64,000 nt of DNA, taken from Ursus arctos (Eukaryota; Chordata; Mammalia; Carnivora; Ursidae). Both the position numbers and the translations under genes were made by a program. The DNA is taken from the NCBI RefSeq assembly GCF_023065955.2, contig NW_026623078.1, positions 11,294,199-11,358,198 of the forward strand, read 5' to 3'. Below are positions 54,690 through 64,000 of the stretch, one piece after another; positions within the stretch are counted from its first letter, which is position 1; each line of letters starts with the position of its first letter. The notes beneath the pieces are model-generated. The model was not told where the DNA came from. It made no database searches and saw nothing but the letters and a program-made list of their open reading frames with translations.

Positions 54690-56100
54690 GGTCATCAGCC
54701 TCCAACCCTCTATGCCTCAGTCTTCAAAAGCTTATCTACTAACTCTGCTGCTCACTGTGCTGACTGAACTATTTCACCTCTTTTTTGTCTTCTCCAAACT
54801 CTAGCACCCCCTCTCCATTATTCATTCTCATAGGTGACCTTCATTTTCATTTCTCTGAGAAAACAGTAGATAATTACCACATCTTTCTACCACCCAAGTA
54901 CAAACCTTGCTAATTTGGAAGACCTACCTCTCCTCCAATCTCAAAATAATAGGTCTATTATAAGTGGGTTCTGTATCTTCCCTTATCTTCTTAGAGTGTA
55001 GCTCCAGAAATTACTTCTTCTCCCTCTTACATCATCAATAACCCCCTTTCCAAATCATCCCAGCAGGATAGAAATGATAAAATTGCTTTCATTTATTTAA
55101 AGTATACCCTAACCCCCCAATCTCTTCCTTTGACTACCTTATTCTCTATTCCTTGTCATAACAAAATTCCTTTAAAGAGATGTCTATGTCACTGTCTCCC
55201 CTGTCTCATCTCCTATAAAACACTCTAATGAGAGTTATTCCACCACCACTGTGCTAAAATCATTCTCACAAAGGCTTTCAAGAGCTGATCAATACACCTG
55301 AATCACCTTTCAACTGTTCATTCTTCAATGGAACCAATGTCTTCCACCTGGTCTGAAAGAAGCACTCACCTGTTTTTCCTCCCACTCCACTGGCCTTTTT
55401 TTCTCAATCTGATTTGCTGTCTCCTCCTTTCCCACATCTAAATCTTGGATTACCCTAGACTTCAGTCTTTGGTTTTCTTTCCTTTCCAACCGATACTCCC
55501 TCCCTTTGTGACTCCATGTTATATTTTGGTGTAAATATGATTACAAATTGTACACTTCTAGTCCTGGCCTCTCTCCTCATGTTCTGTTCAATTTGCCATG
55601 TATGTGTCCAAAGTCACATCAAAATTCACAAAAGTAAAATAAAACACTTGAATCATGACCTTCCCACCAAATGCTGCCCCCTTTAGTATTTTGCAGCTCA
55701 GCATATTGCCTTTTGAGTGATTAGGTCACAGTATATATATCATCCTTCATTCTTTATTTCCTCACAGACCTATGTACAATCAATTAGAGAACTATGCTCA
55801 CAAAATATACCTGAAAAGTGGCTGTTTTACCCCACCTCACTTCTTAGCCGCAATACCTTCCAAATAGATCTCCTTGCTGACACTCTTGCCCCTCCACAGG
55901 TAGTCCTCCATGCCACAGCCAGATTGCTCTTTCAAAAGTGCAGAAGAGATTCTTGCTCACGTCCTCAAATGGTATTCAATAAAACCCTAAGAATAAAATC
56001 CAGCTCTTCACTGTGACCCAGTAGTTTCATCACAATCTGGCCTCTGCTTACCTCTCCAATCTCAGCTCCTCTTCTTCTCCTCCATCTCTTCCAAAACAAT
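54690..56100 (+). mobile_element. L2 LINE, reverse transcriptase ORF region (ancient)
   Basis: CCAAACTCTAGCACCCCCTC, CCTTTAAAGAGATGTCTATG, TATGTCACTGTCTCCCCTGT, CTCCCACTCCACTGGCCTTT, GATTTGCTGTCTCCTCCTTT, GCCACAGCCAGATTGCTCTT and CATCACAATCTGGCCTCTGC follow the plus-strand L2 ORF order. The ORF is destroyed; frames such as 55717-56016 are remnants. Confidence 0.7.
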
Positions 56101-56109
56101 CATAAAAGA

Positions 56110-56580
56110 CTTTTTTATTTATCTTTAAACTGTGCACATAACTTTGCTCCAGCAATTCCATCTCTAGCAATTTCTCTAAGTAAAACCAAAGGTAATAAAG
56201 AGAATTTATAAAGCTACTAACTGTAGTATTATTAATATAAAACGTTGAGATGACATAAATAATGCAAAATTTGTTTAATTAAGTATCACACATAGAGGAA
56301 ATTAAATAATACATTTAGGAACAACTTTATTAATATGTGATAACATACACTGTGTATTGTTAAGTGAAAAAAAGACTATATTGTATGACCCTGAATTTAT
56401 AAGAAATGTGAAATAACATGGGAAAATGGAATACATATACTAATATATTAGCAGTAATAATCTTAATATTGGAGAAAAGTTAACTTTTAATTTCTTATCT
56501 AAGCTTATTTCTTTAATTTTGTTTTATAATAATACGTGTATTATGCAGGAATAAAGAAATTTATAACTATGAAATATTGA
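56110..56580 (+). mobile_element. Old L1ME/HAL1-type 3' end
   Basis: CCAGCAATTCCATCTCTAGC, AGTATTATTAATATAAAACG, TATTGTTAAGTGAAAAAAAG, ATTGTATGACCCTGAATTTA and GAAATAACATGGGAAAATGG keep the order of L1ME-type ORF2 end and 3' UTR. Confidence 0.55.
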
Positions 56581-57263
56581 GAATTAATTATAAGAAGATT
56601 CTGGAAACATGGCCACTTGAGTAACTCTTGTTTCCCTGTACTATGAACTCCATATGGCTTGCCTCTTCGAGTGACTACTAGACTCTGAGGGTGAAAGTGA
56701 TGTTTTGAGTCCTATTAGGAATACAGTGAAGGACCCATGCATGAGTCCATCCACCAGGATGGGATCTCAACAATGAGAAAAGAAGTTAATTCTGAAGAGA
56801 TCTCTTGTTTTCTAACATCTGTGGACTCCATAAAAGGAGGTAAATATTGACCATTCCGAGCCCTCTGTGTCCCCAAAGGCAAGAGCGAGTCAAATGGTAG
56901 TGAAGAATTGCCTCTCTTTGAATCTGTGAGTCACAGGGAGATAGTAGAGCAAAGAGATTTTCTCCAAGTACCTCAACCCAGGGGTACAACCTGCCGTCAG
57001 ACCTCAGGTGAGGGGAAGGAATGAGTACCTTATCTTCTTGTATACCAGCTGGATTCCTGTTATTAGAGAATTGCAGCCACCTTGTCTAGCACCCCTGTGC
57101 TAGCAACAGAGGAGCATAGTGGCCATCTGAAGATCAGCAAGAACTATCTTCAATCAATCAGAATGAAGGATTACAGAAATAGGACTCAGATAAAATCCTT
57201 AGTTTTAAAAAGGAGTAAAATGAATTAAAATAAAGTACTTAACTTTCAAGTACAGCACCAGAA
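56581..57263. other. Unassigned moderately GC-rich DNA
   Basis: No family recognised. The text (GGCTTGCCTCTTCGAGTGAC, CAAATGGTAGTGAAGAATTG, ACCCAGGGGTACAACCTGCC) might be an old L1 5' UTR or an LTR, but I cannot decide. A minus-strand frame at 56786-56989 shows no domain. Confidence 0.35.
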
Positions 57264-57321
57264 AGAAAAAGAGAAAGGAAAAAAAGAAAGAGGGAAGGAT
57301 GGAAGGAAGGAAGGAAGGAAA

Positions 57322-57417
<96 letters not shown>

Positions 57418-57419
57418 AG
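57264..57419. repeat. (GAAA)n / (GGAA)n microsatellite
   Basis: An impure GAAA and GGAA start is followed by about 22 GAAA units, interrupted once by GAAGAAAG (near 57383). The repeat encodes long KKERKKE-type or FLSFFLS-type frames that are not genes. Purine-rich on one strand throughout. Confidence 0.95.
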
Positions 57420-57429
57420 CCCTAAAACA

Positions 57430-57910
57430 AACAAAAGAAGCTCCCTTTTCAATCTACATGGATAGTTTTCACTTGTTGCACAACAATGGAGACATGACAG
57501 TTTAAAACAACCTCATTCATTGTCTTCAGTTTCCAGGGGTCAGGATTACAGGTATGGTTACCTGGGTTTTCTACTCAGGGTCTCACAAGGATGCAGTGAA
57601 AGTATTCGCTGGTCTGTATTCTCTGGAGACCCAAGCATTTCCAAACTCAGGTTGCTGCCAAAGTTCATTTCCTCACATGTGTAGGACTGAGGATCCCAGC
57701 TGCATGCTGTCTGTTGTCTGGAGGTTGCTTTCAGGTTTCTGTCATGGGACCTCTCCAAGATGGCATGCTTTTCGTTCAGGGCCAGGAAGAGTGACATCCC
57801 CTCACCACTGCTATAGCCTATTGGTCAGAAATAAGTCTTGGGTCCTGCCCAAGGGAAGGGATTATACAGAATGTGAACATCAGATAGCAGAGATTATGGG
57901 ATATCACCTT
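57430..57910 (-). mobile_element. LTR-like repeat (MaLR, MLT1 group, tentative)
   Basis: AGTTTCCAGGGGTCAGGATT, CTCAGGGTCTCACAAGGATG, TGTAGGACTGAGGATCCCAG, CATGGGACCTCTCCAAGATG, CTATAGCCTATTGGTCAGAA and GGGTCCTGCCCAAGGGAAGG match a common mammalian LTR consensus read antisense. The 154-residue frame at 57554-58018 crosses it and is not a gene. Confidence 0.55.
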
Positions 57911-58639
57911 AGCATCTGCCATAGAACTAAAAGACAAAAAAAAAAAATTAAAGAAAATGGGTCATTACCAAGATCTATAATGAGGAAGAAATATCTCAAT
58001 TCAGAGAACAAAATTTAAAAGAGATAAAATCATTAAAAAATAAAAGAGAAGATACAATAACTAAATAGACATTAGGGAAAAAATTCTCTTTAACTGACTA
58101 AAATGATGTAATAAAAAAGTTGAAGTCTGAAAATCAGATGGATTCATAAAGTTCCAGTCTGTATTGAGGAGAAAAAATATTCATAGGATTCTTCCTGAAT
58201 ATGCAATAACTACATTTCTCAGTCTCTCTGAAGGTAGATGTGACCAAATGATGAAAATTTTAGCTAGTAAATCCTGAAAGGAAATGATGTGTACCATTCC
58301 AGGCCTGTCCCATGGAAACCTCTCGCAGAAGTTCTTCATGTTCTGTTTTTACATGTTGGGTAGGTAGAATGGAAATAAGTCCCCAGGCAATTTCACAAAC
58401 TACACCGGACATGGTAGAACCCTATGAAAATTGACCACTGGATGAGGGGGGAATGGCTGCCTGGTTCACCTGCCCAAAAGCTAAAGCTATTTCACAAATA
58501 AATTTCACACTCACAAAATAAAAAATAAATGCTTCAGTTAACTCTGACAATCAACCTCGTAGATTTAAAGGCAGAAATGTGAAGAACATATGGAAAAGAG
58601 TGTTTTATATAGCACAGACTTTAAACAAAATGAATTTTA
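57911..58639. other. Unassigned, probably single-copy
   Basis: Some L1-like A-rich text near 58000-58130, too weak to assign. No gene seen. Confidence 0.4.
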
Positions 58640-59010
58640 ATAAATTGAAGATTTGATTAGGATACATTGATACATCTGCATTAAGATGTATCAAGCAATC
58701 ATGCAAAAGAATGAGTTAGAATAAATGAGTTGGAATGATTTCCATTAAGTTTCTTACTCTAAGGATGAAGAACAAAAACTAAATGGGGGAAATATGTCTA
58801 GTATGATGCCATTTTAAAGAAATCTTCATTAACTAAAAAAAGTCCCTGATCATAAATACTTATATGCTTACAAATGCATATTGAAGGATATACAGGTGAT
58901 TATACAGATTAGCAAGAGGCAGAAAAGAAATGGCATTGGGAGGGAGAGGAGACCAAGAGGAAAGGACATAACCATAAAAAGAACAAAATTTAAAACACAC
59001 TAAAAAGAAT
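58640..59010 (+). mobile_element. Old L1ME/HAL1-type 3' end, tentative
   Basis: AGCAATCATGCAAAAGAATG, AATATGTCTAGTATGATGCC, TTGAAGGATATACAGGTGAT and AAATGGCATTGGGAGGGAGA follow the general order of L1ME 3' ends ('...agtatgatcccattt...gaaggatatacaccaaa...tgggattggaggg'). Confidence 0.4.
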
Positions 59011-60896
59011 TCATATGATCATATGTAACATAAAAGCCTGCTTCAGTGTGTATATGTGTAAAGAAATTAAACAGATATTGAGTTAGACAAGAAAATTACT
59101 ATTATTTAAATATCTCAAGTTGGCTTTTTATAGTTATATGGGAGGCTTAGGATAATCACTAATGAAATATACACTTGTGTTGTTTCTCAAAGATATTTGG
59201 GACAAAGTGGGCATGGGCAAAGTCAAGTATGAACACCCATTCCATATTACCCTAGACTCTGCACTTTTATCTTACTACCTTAAAACTTAGAGAAAACCCA
59301 CTAACCCACTTTGTGCTGACATTCTAAATTTTAAAAAAGTTTTTCCAGATATATGTGTCTGTTTCAAACAGAAACTATTCACATGTCTGGTCTATCTATC
59401 CATCTCCATTCACTTGTCCACTCATATCTGTATACATCTTTTCTTGACATTAATCTCGGGTATCTGAAAAGCATTTCCAATGAAGAAGAATTATGTGATA
59501 AATTATTAAATACAGCCTATATTCATTCCTTAAGGTTGTAAATCTAAATTTTGCCATTTGGAAATGTCTTAAACATGGGACTTTCACAAACCAATTACCT
59601 GTTTACTATGTCTCCACCTTGTTTTATGAGTCAGTGTTTTAGACGAAGCCAAGACTGTCTATGGTGTAGCTGAGGACTTCTACTTTGACAGAATCCTTTA
59701 ATATGTTTGGTTTGATGACAATTTAATAATTTAAAGTAGCAAAAATTCTCTTCTGCCATTTTCAAAAGAATAATCTCTACCTACATTGTGTTACCAGTGA
59801 AACAGAATATTCACTTTATTGTATTGAAAAATATGTTAGTATTCACAATATGAAATATACAAGTTTAAGACCAATTTCTATTTGGAATTATTCTATATAG
59901 AGAATAATAATAGTCAAAAAACAAAATTAAACACTCACTGGTACTTTCTGAAGAATCACATTTTCTGTGTCTTCTCTTAATGTCAATTGAGAATTGTTAT
60001 TTGCTAAGGTCAAATACTTACAAACCCTTTGGGTCCTCAAAATTTTTCTGGATGACACTTAAAATTCCTGATGTGTTCCATTTGTTTGCTACAACTTGCC
60101 ATTGCTGCAACGTGTTGCAATTCTTAGTTACCTATTTGTTGTTTGTTTTAGGTCAGGTTAGATTAGGCTAGGTAGTTGGTTTGGCTTGGTTTGGTTTTGA
60201 TTTGGGCTCAGCTAGAGGACTACACTGCAGAGCTCTTCAGTCCAGAGTAGCTGTCTTCTTTGCAGTTTATAGAGTATTCATCATCTCTAAAATTCAGTGA
60301 TTTTTTTTCAGCAACGGAGTCGACCCTCACTGAACTCACCACTGAATACCTAAATCTGATTCTAAATGACTGATGTTTTTGAAATAGTTCATTTAGAAAA
60401 AAAATGCATTTTATTTTACTCCAGATATTAATAATGTTAATAACCATAGATGGATAAGGCGTTTTTCTACAGTATTCTAATAAGTGACACTTAATGGATT
60501 TGATCTTCTTCATGAATAAAGCAAATGATCTGCTCCTGGGGAGTGTTTTTTTCTTGTCAGGTCTGTGAAGTGTTTGAGGCATAATGTACTCACACCATCC
60601 ACAGGTATGGAGAGTGATTTAGTCCAGCTAAGGCAAAAATACTTAAATGATTTGATCCCATACCATTGTATACCTCCCAAATAAATGTAACCAAACTCAT
60701 AGATTACATATTGATGGAGAGGAATAAAAATAAATGAACACGCCAAAAACATTTTTGGTGTGTTTGTTTAAAAATAAATAATCCAATTCTAATGTATGAG
60801 GATCTATTTAAAAATAAGAAAACATGGCAGCTATAATATGAAATAAGATGCTCACTTTGGAACCACCGTATCTATGTTATTTAAATCTTAGCCTGT
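59011..60896. other. Single-copy AT-rich DNA
   Basis: No repeat recognised, apart from a G/T-rich low-complexity stretch at about 60130-60205. The longest open frame in non-repeat sequence of this part is on the minus strand (60220-60582, 120 residues, with a partly overlapping 80-residue frame to 60752). It has no domain that I recognise and no good splice context. Confidence 0.5.
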
Positions 60897-61104
60897 GGGG
60901 CACCTGGGTGGCTCAGTCGGTTAAGTGTCTGCCTTTGGTTCAGGTCATGATCCCAAGGTTCTGGGAGCCAGCCAAGCCAGAGCTGGGCTCCCTACTCAGT
61001 GGTGAGCTTGCTTCTCCCTCTCCCTCTGGCCCTCCCCAACTTGTGCTTTCACTTTCTCTTGTGCTTTCTCTCTCTCTCTCTCAAATAAATAAATCTTTTT
61101 GAAA
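60897..61104 (+). mobile_element. CAN-SINE (older subfamily)
   Basis: It has the head GGGGCACCTGGGTGGCTCAG followed by TCGGTTAAGTGTCTGCC, TCAGGTCATGATCCCAAGG, the CT-rich body CTTGCTTCTCCCTCTCCCTC and the tail CAAATAAATAAATCTTTTTG. Flanks AAATCTTAGCC and AAGTCTTAGACC suggest a diverged target duplication. Confidence 0.93.
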
Positions 61105-62619
61105 AGTCTTAGACCATTATTGTAAGATTTTTAATAAAAAATAACTTGTATGCATAAAAAAAGTTTTAAAATTTCAGAAAAATAGCATTTAATATGCTTT
61201 TCTTGTTTTTGCATAGTATTCAAAATACAGGCAACCTAAGCTACTCTTACAGGAAAAGCCCATCTTCAATGGTCTTATCTAGTAAACTGCAGAATAATGT
61301 TTTATACTTTAAAGCCACAATGCTATATGTTTTTAATTAAGTCAGTTAGTCAGTCAACAACTATTTGCGAAGTGCCTGCAAAGGAAATGGGTAATACATT
61401 AGGTGAAGGTGAGTAAAGATAAAAAGGTATTGTTTCTTATCATAGAGACTATAGTCTATTGCAGGTGACAGGTGTGGAGAAAAATGATTGCAAAATAATA
61501 TACTTGTTATATTTCATATCCATATGAGGTGCAATGGGCTTAAGACCCCATCTGTACATTTCAACTGAGTATGTGAACAGAATTGAGATCGGAAAAAAAT
61601 AATGGTTGTCAAGGACAGTTTTTAACTGATTGTTCGATAGTGTAATATCTAATTAATGTTCTTAAACTTTTACCATAAAAGGTAGAATTGGAGGAGTATC
61701 AGCTGATATGTATTAAAATCAACTTTTCCTTTTCTTCCCACTTTTTATTAAAGAAATTATAATGGCAACAGATGAGACTTCGTAGTAACTAGCAGAAGAA
61801 AATTGTTTCATTTCTGGAATTCATATGACATGTTTTATATTTGAAGCCAAATAAACATAAAGCATACCAGGGTGCAAAGCTCTGTAATGAAATTGAAGGT
61901 GAAGAGGAAAAAAGCAAAGACCATCCAGGAGGAGAGAGAAAAATATCAGCCCTTGCCAGAGCAGAAATGACATTAGAAAAAATTCAGCAACTAATATAAA
62001 CCATACACCAAACAAAAGCCTCATAGAATAAGGGTGAATAGTGTCTTCAAAATTAAATCTCTACCTAATTTAACTATTTCAGTGCTGTCTGTATAATAAA
62101 TTTTAAGACTTTGAACAAAGAATATAAACATTTCTTAAGCAAAGTCTGTTGCAAGAACTGGCTACATTTTTTCTGTTTTTATGCCACATAAGTGCCTCTT
62201 TTATTAAATTATAAACAATGCACTCCTCATTCTTCTATATCATGTCTTTTTATCAACTCCTAACCAAACTAATTTAGTAAATTGTATTCCTTCCTTCCTC
62301 CTAAGATACCTTACTGTCTGATCACCTCAAATACTTTTATTTTTTTCTTTAATGCATGCCTTGTTTTTATTTCATACAAGCATTTCTTCTCCATTGGAAA
62401 AAAATAACCATTTGAATAGAGATTGAATAAATGATAAAGACTTAAAATACATATTGATAATTAGATTTATTAATTACACATATCATATTTCTAACAATGC
62501 TTCCTTTGGGAACCTACTTATTGAAAAGGATTTGACCTGTTATATCTCTTGGGATATCACAACAAAAACCACTATTTATTCTAAGTTTGCTAAATTCCTC
62601 TCATTTACTGGATACTTAT
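61105..62619. other. Single-copy AT-rich DNA
   Basis: No gene seen. CAACAACTATTTGCGAAGTG at about 61356-61375 may be a trace of an antisense L2 3' end, too weak to annotate. Confidence 0.5.
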
Positions 62620-62785
62620 AGGCATTGTTAATTTAATTCTCACATCAATCATATAAGATGTATAACTTATAACCATTGTTTAAATATAAAAAAATGAGCC
62701 TTTGACAAGTCTATTAACTTGTCTGAGTCACACATTTCGGTAGGAAGTTAGAATTTAAACACAGATCTTTCTACCAAGTATATGC
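62620..62785 (-). mobile_element. MIR SINE (ancient)
   Basis: GTTAATTTAATTCTCACATC, CTTATAACCATTGTTTAAAT, CAAGTCTATTAACTTGTCTG, GAGTCACACATTTCGGTAGG and AATTTAAACACAGATCTTTC keep the antisense MIR order ('ttaacctcacaacaaccc...attttacagatgagg...acttgcccaaggtcacacagct...gaacccagatct'). Confidence 0.6.
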
Positions 62786-63894
62786 TGTTTTTTATGGTCT
62801 ATTTAAATGCACATATAAAATGCAATGAATTATATATCCATCAAAGGAAATGATTAGAGGAATCTGAGATGATCTCACGTAGAAATTAGCCAAATTCCAA
62901 GCAGAAATAGAAGAAAAAAAGGAAAATTAAAAATTGAGTGTTTGCATGAAGCTTCATGCTTCTGGAATCTAATCAGCAGGAAATGAAGCACTTACCTACC
63001 TCCCTAGAACAAACGTATTCAGATGACCACAAGCTATCCATCATTAAATTGAGGCAATACTTGAGTTGCTGAGGAAAGAAAGAAATTAAGCAATCATTGG
63101 AACTAATTCCAGGACAGAAATTCGATTTTGGCTACTGATATACAGACTTGACTGGGAGCCATAGATCAAAAACCTACAATCTTAGGTCAGGTCCTCAAGA
63201 ACCTAGAGCCTAAGGACAGGATTAAAGTGTTGATACTGTTTTGGGAAGGTGCAAGTCCAGGACTGTAAATGTGATGAAAAAGGGAAGTGAAACAAACAAA
63301 GATGAAAGCCAGCCACTGCTCTAGGTTGAGCTCCTGAACATACAGCTTGTTGCTCAGGAGAGGCTGTAACCACAGCTCAGGGAAGCCTGTGATAAAACAG
63401 TTCATCCACCCGTCTCCCTCCTATAACTCAGTCCATATCAGGTCCACCAGGTTTTTGGACGACCAGGAGAATAATGGTGATTAGAACATAAATAAAAGGA
63501 GTAAACAAAAAAATGCTGATTTGTGCACTACGGCTGAGTTGTGCTTTGGGCATGCATTCTTGGATGTGATGGCAGAACAGCAGTAGGATCTTCACTAACC
63601 AGTGAAGTTTCAGACTGGAGATTGGAGTCAGGGTCGTGGAACACACAGTCCGAACTCTTCCTTAGTTGAGAGAGTGGAAGCAAAGAACAGAGACTAACAC
63701 TGCTTGATACTCTGGCTCGGGTATTATTCTGCCCTTTATTTTGAAGAGAATATTCAATAAATATGTGTGTCAACAGAGCTGCATAATTTGGCATTCCCCT
63801 TCTCTCTTCATCTTCACACCAACAGTATGTTGATCTCATTAACCTGTTAATTTCACATCTGTGACCTTGTTGCCCAGGAAGTGAGTTTTTGGGG
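62786..63894. other. Single-copy DNA
   Basis: No repeat recognised. Minus-strand frames at 63187-63405, 63428-63646 and 63528-63839 (72-103 residues) overlap one another and show no domain. Confidence 0.45.
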
Positions 63895-64000
63895 TTTTTT
63901 TGTTTTTTGTTTTTTCAAAGATTTTATTTATTTATTGGACAGAGAAAGAGACATAGCAAGAGAGGGAACACCAGCAGGGGGCGTGGGAGAGGGAGAAGCA
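63895..64000 (-). mobile_element. CAN-SINE, cut by window end
   Basis: T-rich tail, CAAAGATTTTATTTATTTAT, GGACAGAGAAAGAGACATAG, AGAGAGGGAACACCAGCAGG and GGGCGTGGGAGAGGGAGAAG match the 3' half of the reversed SINE. The tRNA-like head is beyond 64000. Confidence 0.93.

Noticed and set aside
57246..57505. Lysine/glutamate-rich and serine/phenylalanine-rich frames
   Set aside because: They are translations of the GAAA microsatellite.
57554..58018. 154-residue plus-strand frame
   Set aside because: It crosses an antisense LTR-like repeat and unassigned DNA, with no known domain.
60561..60604. 44-bp exon-like segment after a good acceptor (TTTTTTTCTTGTCAG)
   Set aside because: Very short, weak donor (GTATGG), and no supporting context on the same strand.
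60220..60752. Minus-strand frames of 120 and 80 residues in non-repeat DNA
   Set aside because: No recognisable domain, no codon-like pattern visible and no strong splice sites; such lengths occur by chance in 64 kb.

Overview
This 64 kb window is mammalian nuclear DNA, AT-rich and intergenic or deep-intronic, with no complete protein-coding gene that I can support. It belongs to a carnivore. It carries at least 14 copies of the carnivore-specific tRNA-derived CAN-SINE (SINEC) and LINE-1 copies of the type seen in dog, bear and related genomes. Several SINEs (about 20508-20701 and 25123-25333) have the head variant 'GGCACAGCGGTTAAGCG' and the tail 'TCGAATAAATAAATAAAATC', which I associate with bears and the giant panda. 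An ursid or other arctoid is my best inference; recall without a search cannot prove it.

Layout. 1-12.2 kb is a LINE-1 graveyard. A minus-strand 5' end of a fairly young L1 runs off the left edge. It is followed by an older plus-strand L1 (about 2.1-4.5 kb) and a nearly complete but heavily mutated younger L1 (about 4.5-9.4 kb). Then come several older L1 3' ends, one of them with a 5' inversion nested inside another L1. 12.2-14.8 kb is mostly single-copy. 14.8-19.3 kb holds an MLT1-type LTR, a HAL1 half-LINE, two L1 fragments and a small candidate exon (17887-17962, minus). 19.7-20.3 kb is a second inverted L1 with a clean target duplication. 20.7-22.7 kb is single-copy. 22.8-27.8 kb is another L1 nest. 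27.8-37.4 kb is mostly single-copy with scattered L1, L2, MIR and SINE pieces and two SINEs with perfect 13-bp target duplications. 37.4-39 kb is a long ancient L2 copy. 40.9-42.8 kb is an old L1 split by three SINEs, one inside another. 42.8-46.7 kb is largely single-copy with a MaLR LTR. 47-51 kb is an L1 and LTR nest. 51-53.8 kb is largely single-copy. 53.9-56.1 kb is L2. 56-59 kb holds old L1 tails, a large GAAA microsatellite and an LTR-like repeat. The rest is mostly single-copy with SINE and MIR pieces.

Function. Every long open frame I could assign is a remnant of L1 ORF1p or ORF2p, an antisense shadow of one, or a frame through an LTR or microsatellite. The L1 copies supplied the machinery in trans that mobilised the SINEs: target duplications of 9-17 bp and A-rich tails are visible at many of them. 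The content is therefore a layered record of retrotransposition rather than a gene system. The parts most worth a second look are the candidate exon at 17.9 kb, the two clear twin-priming L1 inversions, a 36-bp micro-insertion with its own target duplication, the SINE-in-SINE inverted repeat at 42.2-42.65 kb and the permuted L1 at 47-47.8 kb. Family names for old repeats come from memory of consensus sequences, not from a search.
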